From Ruminococcus sp. (GTDB lineage Bacteria > Bacillota > Clostridia > Oscillospirales > Acutalibacteraceae), in contig JAFQQF010000006.1 of assembly GCA_017411385.1 (NCBI GenBank), forward strand, positions 1 through 64,000: DNA of 64,000 bases, in the 5' to 3' direction. Within the stretch, counting starts at the first letter, position 1, and the number at the start of each line of letters is the position of its first letter. The notes under the pieces are model-generated. The model ran no database searches, had not been told where the DNA came from, and worked only from the letters and a program-made list of their open reading frames with translations. Shown here one piece after another: positions 16,049 through 24,375 of this stretch. The position numbers were made by a program, and so were the translations under genes.

Positions 16049-17212
16049 ATGAAAACTATGAAGAAAATCACAGCTCTGCTTTTGGCAGTACTTATGCTTG
16101 CAAGCCTCTGTGCTTGCACAAACCTGAGAAGCTCAAAGGCTGAGTGGGGTTATAAAACCGATGCTCAGGAGTATGCAATCGGAGTTTACAACTATTCTCT
16201 TTTCTCTGCATACAATCAGGCTTATTCTGTAATCTCTCAGCTTCAGGGTGAGGACTTTGATTCTGAGGTTTCTATTCTTGATATTTCAGCTACCTTTGAC
16301 GAAGCAAAGGGTGAGGAAAAGGCTCTTGACTTTATCCTTTCTGAGGCTGATTACATCACAAAGAACATCATTGCTATTGATAATCTTATTGCCGAAAACG
16401 GTATTGAGCTTGATGCAGAGCTTGAAGCATCTGCTTTGGAGCAGGCTAAGAAGGATTGGTATCTCGGCTCTTACTATGAGGAGTATATGGCTTATGGCTA
16501 CACAGCAGCTCCCTACAAGGATATGCTGGAGCCCTACGGCGTTTCATTTGAAAGCTTCTATGAGTCTTCCTACCTTGCAAGCGTAAAGCAGAATGCAATC
16601 TTTGATTTCTTCTACGCTAAGGGTGGCGAAAAGGAAGTCCCCGAGGGTGAGATTAAGAATTACTTCGAGGATAATTACACAAGCTATTCTTACTTTACAG
16701 CTAACCTTTACGAGTCCACCACAGATGCTACCACAGGCGAAACCGTGAACAAAGCACTTTCTGCAGAAGACCAGAAGAAGGCTAAAGAGGATTTAGAGCT
16801 TTATGTGAAGATGATTGCTCAGGGTTCTTCTTTTGACGACATTTCAAAGGCTCACACAGCAGCTGCAAACCTTTCGGCAAACCCTGCAATCAGTAACGTA
16901 GAAAACCTCGAGAATACTGCTCTGGGTGAGGAAGTAAAGATTGCTTTAGAGGGTATGAAAGACGGTGAGGCTAAGGTTATCTATGTTGGTGCTGAGGATA
17001 CAACTGTGGCTTACTTCCTCTACAAAAAGCCCATTACTCAGGAAACCGTATCCTATGTTGCAAGCGAAACCAACTATGATGCTCTTCTCAAGGAGCTTAA
17101 GGGTGATGAGTTCCTCGATTACATTGACTCTCTTACAGCTTCTGTTGAGTGCACAAGAAACGAGTCTGTAATTGCAAAGTTTAACCCCGCTATTTTCGAA
17201 GAAGAGCTTTGA
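16049..17212 (+). CDS. Lipoprotein with SurA/PrsA-like N-terminal region
   Basis: 387 aa. Lipoprotein signal peptide with lipobox ASLCAC, then a helical domain that places it near the SurA/PrsA-type foldase N-terminal region, with long amphipathic helices and AIDNLIAENGIEL resembling trigger-factor/SurA elements. A clear PPIase parvulin domain is not evident; the segment around residues 230-330 (GSSFDDISKAH) is parvulin-like in position only. Probably an extracytoplasmic chaperone or degenerate foldase. Confidence is high for a surface lipoprotein and low for the exact role. It has its own promoter. Confidence 0.7.
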   Translation: MKTMKKITALLLAVLMLASLCACTNLRSSKAEWGYKTDAQEYAIGVYNYSLFSAYNQAYSVISQLQGEDFDSEVSILDISATFDEAKGEEKALDFILSEADYITKNIIAIDNLIAENGIELDAELEASALEQAKKDWYLGSYYEEYMAYGYTAAPYKDMLEPYGVSFESFYESSYLASVKQNAIFDFFYAKGGEKEVPEGEIKNYFEDNYTSYSYFTANLYESTTDATTGETVNKALSAEDQKKAKEDLELYVKMIAQGSSFDDISKAHTAAANLSANPAISNVENLENTALGEEVKIALEGMKDGEAKVIYVGAEDTTVAYFLYKKPITQETVSYVASETNYDALLKELKGDEFLDYIDSLTASVECTRNESVIAKFNPAIFEEEL

Positions 17213-17274
17213 TGTTTTAATACAATATTTTCCTTTTTAAACATAGACTTTCAAAACTCAAGGAGGTTTTGGCA

Positions 17275-17910
17275 GTGAAGAAACTTAACATTATATTTAC
17301 GTCTTTACTTATGGTTGCTTTGCTTTTGGTTTCAATGCTTACAGCTTTTGCAGAAACTGTGCCCACAGAGCTTCCCCCTGTGCCTACTGAGCAGGTGACA
17401 AGTCCTGTGTATGAGCCCACAGAAGCTCCCACAGGTTTTGAAGAAGACGTAACAAACCCAACTGATGTTGCTCCTACAGGGCCTACAGAGGAACCCTTTA
17501 CTGAGGTAACAGAGCCTCTGACTGATTTCAGCAGACCTACAGAGTATGATGAAGATAACGAGCCCAACACTTATTCCGACTATGTGAGCCCTGCTCCTAT
17601 CTATACTCCTTCTGATCAGGATTTTTCAAAGAAGGATTGGGAGGAAATCAAGATTGAGATTAAGGATACTCCCAATGAAGGTAACGTAGGCAGCTTTGAT
17701 AACATTAAGGGAAACACCGCAAAGGGTGACGAAAAATCACCTCTGCTCTTAATTCTCTGTATAGTTTTCTGGTGCCTTGCACTTTCCTGTCTGACCTTTG
17801 TAATTCTTTACAAGCCTAAGACTGAAAAAGCAGTACCTGTGAAAGCTCAGCCAAGAACTCAGAGAAGAACAGAGCCCAAGGTGAGCGATGATTATAACGA
17901 CGGATATTAA
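17275..17910 (+). CDS. Secreted Pro/Thr-rich membrane-anchored protein
   Basis: 211 aa from GTG at 17275, chosen because AAGGAGG (17260-17266) is 8 bp upstream; the alternative TTG at 17269 is too close. Signal peptide, then a low-complexity extracellular region of PTE/PTG/PTD repeats (residues ~28-115), a short charged segment, one transmembrane helix (LLLILCIVFWCLALSCLTFV) and a basic cytoplasmic tail. I recognise no domain. It lies 62 bp after the lipoprotein gene and is followed by a terminator, so the two may act together at the surface. Confidence 0.75.
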   Translation: MKKLNIIFTSLLMVALLLVSMLTAFAETVPTELPPVPTEQVTSPVYEPTEAPTGFEEDVTNPTDVAPTGPTEEPFTEVTEPLTDFSRPTEYDEDNEPNTYSDYVSPAPIYTPSDQDFSKKDWEEIKIEIKDTPNEGNVGSFDNIKGNTAKGDEKSPLLLILCIVFWCLALSCLTFVILYKPKTEKAVPVKAQPRTQRRTEPKVSDDYNDGY

Positions 17911-17936
17911 TTTGCAGATAATCTGAATATGTGCTC

Positions 17937-17970
17937 AAACCGACTTCGCTTATGTGAGGTCGGTTTTTTC
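17937..17970 (+). terminator. Terminator after 17910
   Basis: AAACCGAC / GTCGGTTT with a partly paired loop, ending in TTTTTTC. Confidence 0.8.
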
Positions 17971-18076
17971 AGCTTATTTTGACTGAGGGTGGATATGGTG
18001 CAGAGCTGTGCCTTTGATAATGGAGGAGTAAGGATAAAATATTAATCTGTTTCTTTCACTTTCTTTCTGTAAAAGG

Positions 18077-18106
18077 TTGTCAAACTGCAATCTCTTGTGG
18101 TATAAT
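18077..18106 (+). promoter_or_regulatory. Promoter of the CHAP-dockerin gene
   Basis: TTGTCA (18077-18082), an 18-bp spacer and TATAAT (18101-18106). Confidence 0.65.
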
Positions 18107-18149
18107 ATTTATGAATTTGCGTATTTTTATGACTATAAGGAGCTTGTTT

Positions 18150-19259
18150 ATGAAAAAAATCCTAGCTTTAGCTCTCACAATTCTTGTTGCGGTTGTGCCT
18201 TTGGCTTCCTTTGCGACACTTGCAGGAGGTAATCCTGATGCTTACTCGGTTGCTCCCTGTGCAGACTACGAATTCAAGCCAAGACTCACAGAGCCTTCTT
18301 ATTCCAACAAGTACTATTACAGCAATATGAATATCCTTTATGCGGCAGGCTATGGTATGCCCAACTGCACGGCTTATGCATGGGGCAGAGCCTATGAGCT
18401 TCTGGGCACTCAGCCTAAGCTTTGTCTGAACGATGCCCGCAACTGGTATGGCTATAATAAAGACAACGGCTACTATCCTTACGGCAAAACTCCCAAGCTG
18501 GGTGCAGTTGCTTGCTGGGAAACTCCCACAGGCGGCCACGTTGCTGTGGTTGAGGAGATTACTGATACGACAATTACCTTCTCAAATTCAGGCTGGGGTT
18601 ATCTCAACTTCTATCTGACAGAGGCTGAACTCGATGACCCGAGCGTTGGAATTTACAGACCCGGCAGTTACTTTATGGGATATATCTACATCCTTGACAG
18701 TATAAAAGAGCCTGAGCCTCCCGAGGGGGATATTTACAGGGTTGATTCCTATAACGGTGTCAATGTGCGTAAGGGTGCAGGGACAAGCTATTCTGTTGTA
18801 GAGGCAATTCCTTATAATACTGAAATTGTTGTAACAGAAACAAAAAGTGCAGACGGCTATCTTTGGGGCAAAACCAAATATGCAGGAGTTGTAGGCTGGT
18901 GTGCCCTTGATTTTTGTGAGCTTATATACAAAAAGCCTGCAGAAACAGAACCCACAGAGCCTGAAACAACAATTCCCGAAACTACAGCTCCTGAAACCGA
19001 GGCAACCTTTGACGAGCCTCCGCTGTTTTCGCCTGCCCCTGATTTGGGTGCACCCTCTGACCCTGTAGAAAAGCCTATGGGTAATACAGACATAAACGGT
19101 GACGGCAAAACCACTATTAATGACGCAACACTCCTGCAGAAAGCTCTGGCAGGAATGGATGCGGAAATTTCACTTGACAATGCTGATACAGACGGTAACG
19201 GCAGAGTGAATATTTCTGATGTTACCTACATTCAGAAATGTATAGCATCATTTATTTGA
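18150..19259 (+). CDS. Secreted CHAP-SH3-dockerin protein (putative peptidoglycan hydrolase)
   Basis: 369 aa from ATG 18150 (preceded by AAGGAG). Signal peptide; CHAP amidase/endopeptidase domain with candidate nucleophile Cys73 (MPNCTAYAWG) and His130 (GGHVAVVEE); SH3-like domain at ~193-260 (VNVRKGAGTSYSVVE); a Thr/Glu/Pro linker; and a C-terminal type I dockerin with two calcium loops (DINGDGKTTINDATLLQKA and DTDGNGRVNISDVTYIQK). It probably cleaves peptide cross-links in peptidoglycan, and the dockerin would tether it to a cohesin-bearing scaffold. A dockerin on a wall hydrolase rather than a glycosidase is noteworthy. Confidence 0.88.
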   Translation: MKKILALALTILVAVVPLASFATLAGGNPDAYSVAPCADYEFKPRLTEPSYSNKYYYSNMNILYAAGYGMPNCTAYAWGRAYELLGTQPKLCLNDARNWYGYNKDNGYYPYGKTPKLGAVACWETPTGGHVAVVEEITDTTITFSNSGWGYLNFYLTEAELDDPSVGIYRPGSYFMGYIYILDSIKEPEPPEGDIYRVDSYNGVNVRKGAGTSYSVVEAIPYNTEIVVTETKSADGYLWGKTKYAGVVGWCALDFCELIYKKPAETEPTEPETTIPETTAPETEATFDEPPLFSPAPDLGAPSDPVEKPMGNTDINGDGKTTINDATLLQKALAGMDAEISLDNADTDGNGRVNISDVTYIQKCIASFI

Positions 19260-19309
19260 TTACATAAAATGTAAAGTCCTTATTATGGATTATAGAAAGG
19301 TCGATAGAT

Positions 19310-20680
19310 ATGAAGCATACAGACATCAAATGTGTACTTGAAGATGCACAGTATTTAGGCAAGGAGGTTACCGTTTGCGGATGGGTAAGAACCTCCAGAG
19401 AGTCCAAGAATATGGCTTTTGCAGAGCTTAATGACGGAACCTCACTTACTCACATCCAGATTGTAATTGACAGGGCGGCTACCGAGTATCCTCAGACAGC
19501 ACTCAGACTCGGCACAGCTCTCAAAATTACAGGTGAGGTTGTAGAGGCTCGTCAGGGCTCCGTTGAGATTAACGCAAAAGAAATCGAGATTTTAGGTGAG
19601 TGTCCCCCTGAGTATCCTCTCCAGAAGAAGCGTCATACTCTTGAGTTTTTGCGTACAATGCCTCACCTGCGTGTGCGTACAAACACCTTCAACGCTGTGT
19701 TCAGAGTTCGCTCTGTAATGGCAGGTGCAATCCATAACTACTTCCAGTCCAGAAACTACACCTACGTAAATCCTCCTCTCATCACAGGCTCCGACTGTGA
19801 GGGCGCAGGCGAGATGTTCAAGGTTACAACTATCGGCTACAACCCTGACTACAAGAGCGAAGAAGAATATTATGCAGACGATTTCTTCGGCAAGAAGGCT
19901 GGCCTTTCTGTTTCTGCTCAGCTTGAGGGTGAGGTTGCCGCTATGGCTTTTGGCAAGATTTACACCTTCGGTCCCTCTTTCCGTGCAGAAAACAGCAACA
20001 CTCCCAGACACGTGGCAGAGTTCTGGCACGTTGAGCCCGAGGTTGCTTTTGCAGACCTTTTCGACATTATCGGCATTGCCGAGGATATGATTAAGACCAT
20101 CATCAAAGAGGTAATGGATAAGTGTCCCGCAGAGCTTGCATTCTTTGACAAGCACTTTGAAGCAGGTCTTATCGAAAAGCTTCAGAGCATCATTGAAAAT
20201 GATTTTGAAATCCTTGAGTATACAAAGGCAATCGAGCTTCTGAAAGAAAGCGGCAAAGACTTCGTTTACCCTGTTGAGTGGGGTGCTGACCTGCAGACAG
20301 AGCACGAGAGATACATTACCGAGGAAGTTTTCAAAAAGCCTGTGTTTGTTATCAATTACCCCAAGGATATCAAGTCTTTCTATATGAAGCAAAACCCCGA
20401 CGGCAAGACTGTTGCCGCAACAGACCTTCTTGTGCCCGGTGTTGGCGAGATTATCGGTTGCTCTGAGCGTGAGGCTGACCTTGACAAGCTTCTGGAGGCT
20501 ATGCGTGTTCGTGGTATGAATGAGGAAGATTATGCCGATTACCTTGATTTAAGACGCTTCGGTTCTGTGCCTCATTCAGGCTTCGGTCTTGGCTTTGAGC
20601 GTATTCTGATGTACGTTACAGGTATCTCAAATATCCGTGATGTTATCCTCTATCCCCGTACAGTAGGAAGCATCAGATAA
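19310..20680 (+). CDS. asnS: Asparaginyl-tRNA synthetase
   Basis: 456 aa, full length. N-terminal OB-fold anticodon-binding domain (VTVCGWVRTSRESK), then a class II catalytic core with motif 2 (FRAENSNTPRHVAEFWHVEPE region) and motif 3 (GFGLGFERILMYVTG). The HVAEFW and GSDCEGAGE segments are typical of AsnRS rather than AspRS. AGAAAGG precedes the ATG. The 50-bp upstream gap is too short for a T-box. Confidence 0.96.
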   Translation: MKHTDIKCVLEDAQYLGKEVTVCGWVRTSRESKNMAFAELNDGTSLTHIQIVIDRAATEYPQTALRLGTALKITGEVVEARQGSVEINAKEIEILGECPPEYPLQKKRHTLEFLRTMPHLRVRTNTFNAVFRVRSVMAGAIHNYFQSRNYTYVNPPLITGSDCEGAGEMFKVTTIGYNPDYKSEEEYYADDFFGKKAGLSVSAQLEGEVAAMAFGKIYTFGPSFRAENSNTPRHVAEFWHVEPEVAFADLFDIIGIAEDMIKTIIKEVMDKCPAELAFFDKHFEAGLIEKLQSIIENDFEILEYTKAIELLKESGKDFVYPVEWGADLQTEHERYITEEVFKKPVFVINYPKDIKSFYMKQNPDGKTVAATDLLVPGVGEIIGCSEREADLDKLLEAMRVRGMNEEDYADYLDLRRFGSVPHSGFGLGFERILMYVTGISNIRDVILYPRTVGSIR

Positions 20681-20701
20681 CAAATATATTTGCAAATAAC
20701 A

Positions 20702-20740
20702 AAATCCCTGTTACCGATTTGGTAACAGGGATTTCTTTGT
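20702..20740. terminator. Bidirectional terminator between asnS and the minus-strand peptidase operon
   Basis: AAATCCCTGTTACC-gattt-GGTAACAGGGATTT, a perfect 14-bp stem followed by CTTTGTTTTT. It serves asnS from the left and the convergent minus-strand gene from the right. Confidence 0.9.
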
Positions 20741-20742
20741 TT

Positions 20743-20988
20743 TTAATCGTCTTTAGGTTCCTTTGTCAAAATAAGCAAGCATAGCTTTTTTAGACCGACT
20801 ACAGAGGGAATACCTGTAATTGCATAAGCAAATATTACAAATAAGTCAACAAAATTCATAGCCGCTATGGGGAGGTCTAAAAAATTAAAGGAGATAAATC
20901 TATATAAGCCCCATTATATAACAGAGAAGATAGCAATGCAGATTATGAGCAGTAGAATGTCCAACCGCTTTTTGTTTATGTCAATCAT
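20743..20988 (-). pseudogene. Small membrane-protein gene with an in-frame stop
   Basis: Too fragmented for ORF calling. From ATG at 20988, preceded by AAAGGTGAAAA and only 11 bp beyond the dockerin peptidase stop, the frame reads 24 codons (MIDINKKRLDILLLIICIAI, then FSVI) and hits TAA at 20916-20914. The same frame then continues cleanly for 56 more codons (WGLYRFISFNF ... KKLCLLILTKEPKDD) to TAA at 20743. The joined protein would be 81 residues with two hydrophobic segments and a charged tail, a typical small membrane protein. Either a recent nonsense mutation or a sequencing error explains it; the frame being intact on both sides suggests it is recent. Confidence 0.65.
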
Positions 20989-20999
20989 ATTTTTCACCT

Positions 21000-23075
21000 T
21001 TATTCAAAGTAAACACAGGTCTGACCGATGCTTATGTTGATTTTAATGCCTGCAACGAATTTTTGAATGTAAGTTGCATCAACTACATTTACGGTATTGT
21101 TTTTGTTTACATCTGCAGCCATAAATTCACGGCTTGTTAAGGTGATAAGCTGTGCGGCATGCTTCTGTATCATGGTTGCATCCTTGATGTTCACAACTCC
21201 CGATAAATCGCAGTCACCTGCTTTGTATTCAAAAGGCTCTGCAATGTCAAATGTGGAGCTTTCTGCTGTGATTGGAGCAGTCGTGAAGGGAAGTGTTACT
21301 GTTGCAGTAGGTGCAACAGTGGGAGATTGCGTAGGCATTATTGTAGGAGCAACGGTAGGTGCTTCCGTGGGGTCCTGTGTGGGAGCTTCAGTAGGGGGAT
21401 TTGTAGGTGCTTCTGTAGGAATGATTGTAGGTGCCTCAGTCGGTACAGCTGTAGGTGTAGCAGTGGGCATAATTGTAGGTGCCTGTGTGGGCATCGTTGT
21501 GGGAGCTTGTGTGGGCATCGTTGTGGGAGCTTGTGTGGGAATGGTTGTGGGAGCTTGTGTGGGGGCATTTGTAGGAGCTTCTGTGGGTGCCTCTGTAGGA
21601 GGTTCTGTGGGATGTCCGTCACATTCGTTTCGGGTTATTGCCTTGATAACAAAAGTTCCGCCGATTTCATCATTGAAGTTATCGGCATACACATCCATTA
21701 CGTCTTCTATAACTTTTCTGCTTGAACCCATATCCATTATGTAGCTCATACCATAATCGGACTGAGGAACAAAAATCATTTTATCTCCGTTTAACAGCCA
21801 TTCGCACACACCAACGGAAGCGAGTTCTGAGGTGTCGGTTTTCTTTACGTTGATGCCGATGGCACCCTTGCCCTGAGGCAGAAGCCTGTCAGACAAGTCT
21901 GCACAGATGTAGCCTGTGTAGTCTATGCTTCCGCTGTAAAGCTTGGTCCAGAGGCCTTGGTCTGTAGTGGGAGAGTCTTTGTCAAAGGGAATATAGTATA
22001 TTGTGTATTCGCATCCGCGGGCGGTGCTTTCAAACACCACCTTGTCAAGGTTGCGGTCGCCTTCCGTAAAATCAAAAACATTCATAAATGTGATTGAAGA
22101 AGAGCGCAGATAAGTGAATTCATAGGTTGCGCCGTCGATTTCGTTCTGATAAAGCTTTACATCCTCGCACAGGGGTTCGTACTTTGTGAAGGCGTATGAG
22201 GGACCGAAAACATCGTCAAATACCCACGCGTCCTCATAAGAAATCCACATATATCCGTCTTCGCCGAAGTGAGTACCCCAGCTGTTCTTCATAAGCCAAG
22301 CACCATTCTCAGAGGGTGTGCCGGAAACACTTCCTGCAAAGTTATCCTTTGAGTAGTCATCATCCCAGCCAACAATGCTTACGCAATGACCGTGATGTCC
22401 CGTTGGGGGGATGGTCGTATCAGCACAATAGAAGGCAGTATCGTTTGAGAGGTATATGGGGTTAGCATCATAGCTTGCAACCACGGAGCCGTAGGTGTAG
22501 ATAAGCTCCTTGATGGCATCACGTTCAATGTCGTTGTTGAAGTAAATTGCCTCTGTAAGTCCGTATTCGGGAGTAATATTAAAATTCTTATAGTCAGTCT
22601 GTGTGCTTGTAAGAGGAAAATCGGAGTCACTCACAGGACCCGCCCAGCTTGTAAGGTATCCCAAGGGAATGTAGGAGTAACCGGGATTTTCAAAGCTTCT
22701 CTGCCAGCCTGTGCCGTCTTCACGCTTAGCTCCCCAGTAGTTGGCGTGTTGAGGAGAAAAAGCTTTTAAGTCAGCTTTGCCGTCTTTAAGGAGTTTTGTT
22801 TCAAAGGTGGAAAGTGCACCGAAAGCCCAGCAGTTGTTTGTGTCCTGCTGACGGACAGGCAGAGTCAAGCCCTCCTCGCTGCTGTTATAGCTTGAGGGAA
22901 GCTCTAAGCCTAATGAGGCAATATCTGCATTTGAGTTGTAGGATGAAACAGGCTCAAGACCTGTTTTTGCAGAGAGCTCCGAAACCTCCTTGTTTGCAGC
23001 GGAGGTGCAAAGCATAGCACTGATGCTTAAAGCAAATGCCAGAGCAAGAGATGTAATTCTGCGGTGTTTATTCAT
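21000..23075 (-). CDS. Secreted C1A (papain-like) cysteine peptidase with dockerin
   Basis: 691 aa. Signal peptide; papain-family catalytic domain with Cys82 (TNNCWAFG), His230 (GHCVSIVGWDDD) and Asn264 (KNSWGTHFGEDGYMW); a beta-rich, lectin-like domain (~310-480) as found in surface C1 peptidases; a long linker of PTEAPT/PTQAPTTMPT-type repeats (~490-610); and a C-terminal type I dockerin (CDLSGVVNIKDATMIQKH; DVNKNNTVNVVDATYIQKF). Probably a secreted endopeptidase delivered to a cohesin scaffold. There is no obvious inhibitory propeptide beyond ~50 residues after the signal. A small membrane gene follows 11 bp downstream in the same direction. AAAAGGAGTG precedes the ATG. Confidence 0.92.
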   Translation of the reverse strand: MNKHRRITSLALAFALSISAMLCTSAANKEVSELSAKTGLEPVSSYNSNADIASLGLELPSSYNSSEEGLTLPVRQQDTNNCWAFGALSTFETKLLKDGKADLKAFSPQHANYWGAKREDGTGWQRSFENPGYSYIPLGYLTSWAGPVSDSDFPLTSTQTDYKNFNITPEYGLTEAIYFNNDIERDAIKELIYTYGSVVASYDANPIYLSNDTAFYCADTTIPPTGHHGHCVSIVGWDDDYSKDNFAGSVSGTPSENGAWLMKNSWGTHFGEDGYMWISYEDAWVFDDVFGPSYAFTKYEPLCEDVKLYQNEIDGATYEFTYLRSSSITFMNVFDFTEGDRNLDKVVFESTARGCEYTIYYIPFDKDSPTTDQGLWTKLYSGSIDYTGYICADLSDRLLPQGKGAIGINVKKTDTSELASVGVCEWLLNGDKMIFVPQSDYGMSYIMDMGSSRKVIEDVMDVYADNFNDEIGGTFVIKAITRNECDGHPTEPPTEAPTEAPTNAPTQAPTTIPTQAPTTMPTQAPTTMPTQAPTIMPTATPTAVPTEAPTIIPTEAPTNPPTEAPTQDPTEAPTVAPTIMPTQSPTVAPTATVTLPFTTAPITAESSTFDIAEPFEYKAGDCDLSGVVNIKDATMIQKHAAQLITLTSREFMAADVNKNNTVNVVDATYIQKFVAGIKINISIGQTCVYFE
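21260..21620 (-). repeat. PT-rich linker repeats in the C1A peptidase
   Basis: About 30 tandem 4-to-8-residue units of the form PTxAPT, PTQAPTTMPT and PTIMPTxxPT. At DNA level they form degenerate 12- and 24-bp repeats, including three consecutive copies of PTQAPTT[I/M]. Such linkers are prone to length variation by slippage. Confidence 0.85.
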
Positions 23076-23143
23076 CTGAAAGCACTCCTTTTCATAAGAA
23101 TTATTTACACATTTATTATATCATTTCACCATTCGGTTGTAAA

Positions 23144-23172
23144 GAATAATGTATGCTTTACAGTTTATACTA
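23144..23172 (+). promoter_or_regulatory. Putative forespore (sigma-G/F) promoter of gpr
   Basis: GAATA (23144-23148), a 17-bp spacer and TATACTA (23166-23172). This fits the known sigma-G pattern (GMATA, 16-18 bp, CATWMTA) with one -10 mismatch, and no good sigma-A promoter is seen nearby. gpr is under sigma-F/G control in Bacillus, which agrees with the motif. Confidence 0.55.
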
Positions 23173-23198
23173 AATGAAAAGAAAGGGGAGCAAGGCGC

Positions 23199-24083
23199 GT
23201 GGAGCTGAGAACGGATTTAGCGGTGGAAGCAAGGGAAATCGCATCGGAGGAAATACGGGATGTGGATTATAAAAGCGAAGAAACAAAAGGTCTTTTTATC
23301 GAGCGACTGAACGTAAAGACCAAGCGAGCAAGCCAGCTTATGGGTAAGGATGCAGGCAGATACATTACGGTGAATTTGCCGCCGCTTACAGACAATATCA
23401 GAGATACAGACGAAAGACTGCCTGTAATAGCACAGGAAATAGGCAGGCTTTTGCCTGTAAACGGGATGGTGCTTGTGGTGGGGCTTGGCAACCCCGAGAT
23501 TACTCCTGATGCTTTGGGACCCAGATGTGTTTCTAAGGTTCTTGCCACACGTCACATCACAGGCGAGATTGCACGGAGTACAGGACTTGACAGGCTCCGT
23601 GCAGTAGCGGTGCTAAAAACAGGTGTTACAGGTCAGACAGGCATTGAAACAGGAGAGCTTATTTTAAGCGTTGTAAAGCGTATAAAGCCCACAGCGGTTA
23701 TAGTTATAGATGCCCTTGCATCCCTAAGGCTTGAGCGTTTGGGTTGTACCCTGCAAATATCGGATACAGGCATTGCTCCCGGTGCAGGGGTGGGCAACCA
23801 TAGAACAAAAATCTGCAAAGAAACTCTGGGTGTACCGGTTATCGCCTTGGGTGTGCCTACGGTTGTGGATGCGGTGACAATGGTTTCTGATTTGGTGGAT
23901 GTTCAGAACGAAGCACAGCAAAGAGAACTGAGAGAAAAAGTTTCTCCCCGCGGCAGTACAATGGTGGTAACCCCAAAGGAAATAGATTTGCTTATTGACC
24001 GAGCATCACAGCTTTTATCGCTTTCAATCAATATGGCTCTGCACACAGGCATCGAGCCTTCTGATTTGCTGTCGCTTTTGTGA
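23199..24083 (+). CDS. gpr: Germination protease (spore protease, A25 family)
   Basis: 294 aa from GTG at 23199 after AAAGGGGAGC. GPR degrades small acid-soluble proteins during germination. The N-terminus (MELRTDLAVEAREI) is the characteristic GPR start including the propeptide cleavage region, followed by GLGNPEITPDALGPRC, the ITVDAL-like VIDALASLR core and the GVGNHR segment. It is somewhat shorter than Bacillus GPR (about 370 aa), as is common in Clostridia. It indicates a sporulating or formerly sporulating lineage. Confidence 0.93.
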   Translation: MELRTDLAVEAREIASEEIRDVDYKSEETKGLFIERLNVKTKRASQLMGKDAGRYITVNLPPLTDNIRDTDERLPVIAQEIGRLLPVNGMVLVVGLGNPEITPDALGPRCVSKVLATRHITGEIARSTGLDRLRAVAVLKTGVTGQTGIETGELILSVVKRIKPTAVIVIDALASLRLERLGCTLQISDTGIAPGAGVGNHRTKICKETLGVPVIALGVPTVVDAVTMVSDLVDVQNEAQQRELREKVSPRGSTMVVTPKEIDLLIDRASQLLSLSINMALHTGIEPSDLLSLL

Positions 24084-24159
24084 GAAAACAATCGGGAATA
24101 CATTGAAAAAGAGAGGAAAAATGTTCTCGTTTGCTTCGTTAAACTGCAGTAAAGAAAAC

Positions 24160-24200
24160 GTGCCCCCTTGTGCAACAAGACAAAATTTGGCAAGGGGCAC
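24160..24200 (+). terminator. Hairpin after gpr
   Basis: GTGCCCCCTTG and CAAGGGGCAC pair with one bulged C over a 20-nt loop; AATAATTTG follows. It is a weak terminator candidate between gpr and the next promoter. Confidence 0.5.
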
Positions 24201-24209
24201 AATAATTTG

Positions 24210-24239
24210 TTGACGTGAATTGTATCTCTGTGATATAAT
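24210..24239 (+). promoter_or_regulatory. Promoter of the subtilase gene
   Basis: TTGACG (24210-24215), an 18-bp spacer and TATAAT (24234-24239). The start of transcription is expected near 24245. Confidence 0.75.
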
Positions 24240-24243
24240 TACA

Positions 24244-24282
24244 GCAGACAAAGTATTGGTTGCAAAGATATACTTTGTCTGC
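24244..24282 (+). promoter_or_regulatory. 13-bp hairpin at the 5' end of the subtilase mRNA
   Basis: GCAGACAAAGTAT (24244-24256) and ATACTTTGTCTGC (24270-24282) form a perfect 13-bp stem with a 13-nt loop, beginning at the predicted transcription start. It may protect the 5' end or be an operator. A short frame starting MCCSDSLEDF at 24309 runs out of frame into the subtilase start; I consider it doubtful. Confidence 0.6.
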
Positions 24283-24375
24283 AAATATTAGTAAAGGATG
24301 TGAAACCGATGTGCTGCTCAGATTCCCTCGAAGACTTTTCAAATTTTGTTAAATTAAATACTGGAGGTAACATTT

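Noticed and set aside
19260..19309. Possible T-box leader for asnS
   Set aside because: Only 50 bp separate the CHAP-dockerin stop from asnS, and no terminator or T-box sequence is present.
19592..20392. A 266-codon minus-strand frame opposite asnS
   Set aside because: Shadow of asnS: Cys/Leu/Val-rich composition, no start signal, and asnS carries all class II motifs.
21260..21620. CRISPR-like repeat array
   Set aside because: The repeats are the coding PT-rich linker of the peptidase. There are no unique spacers and no cas genes.
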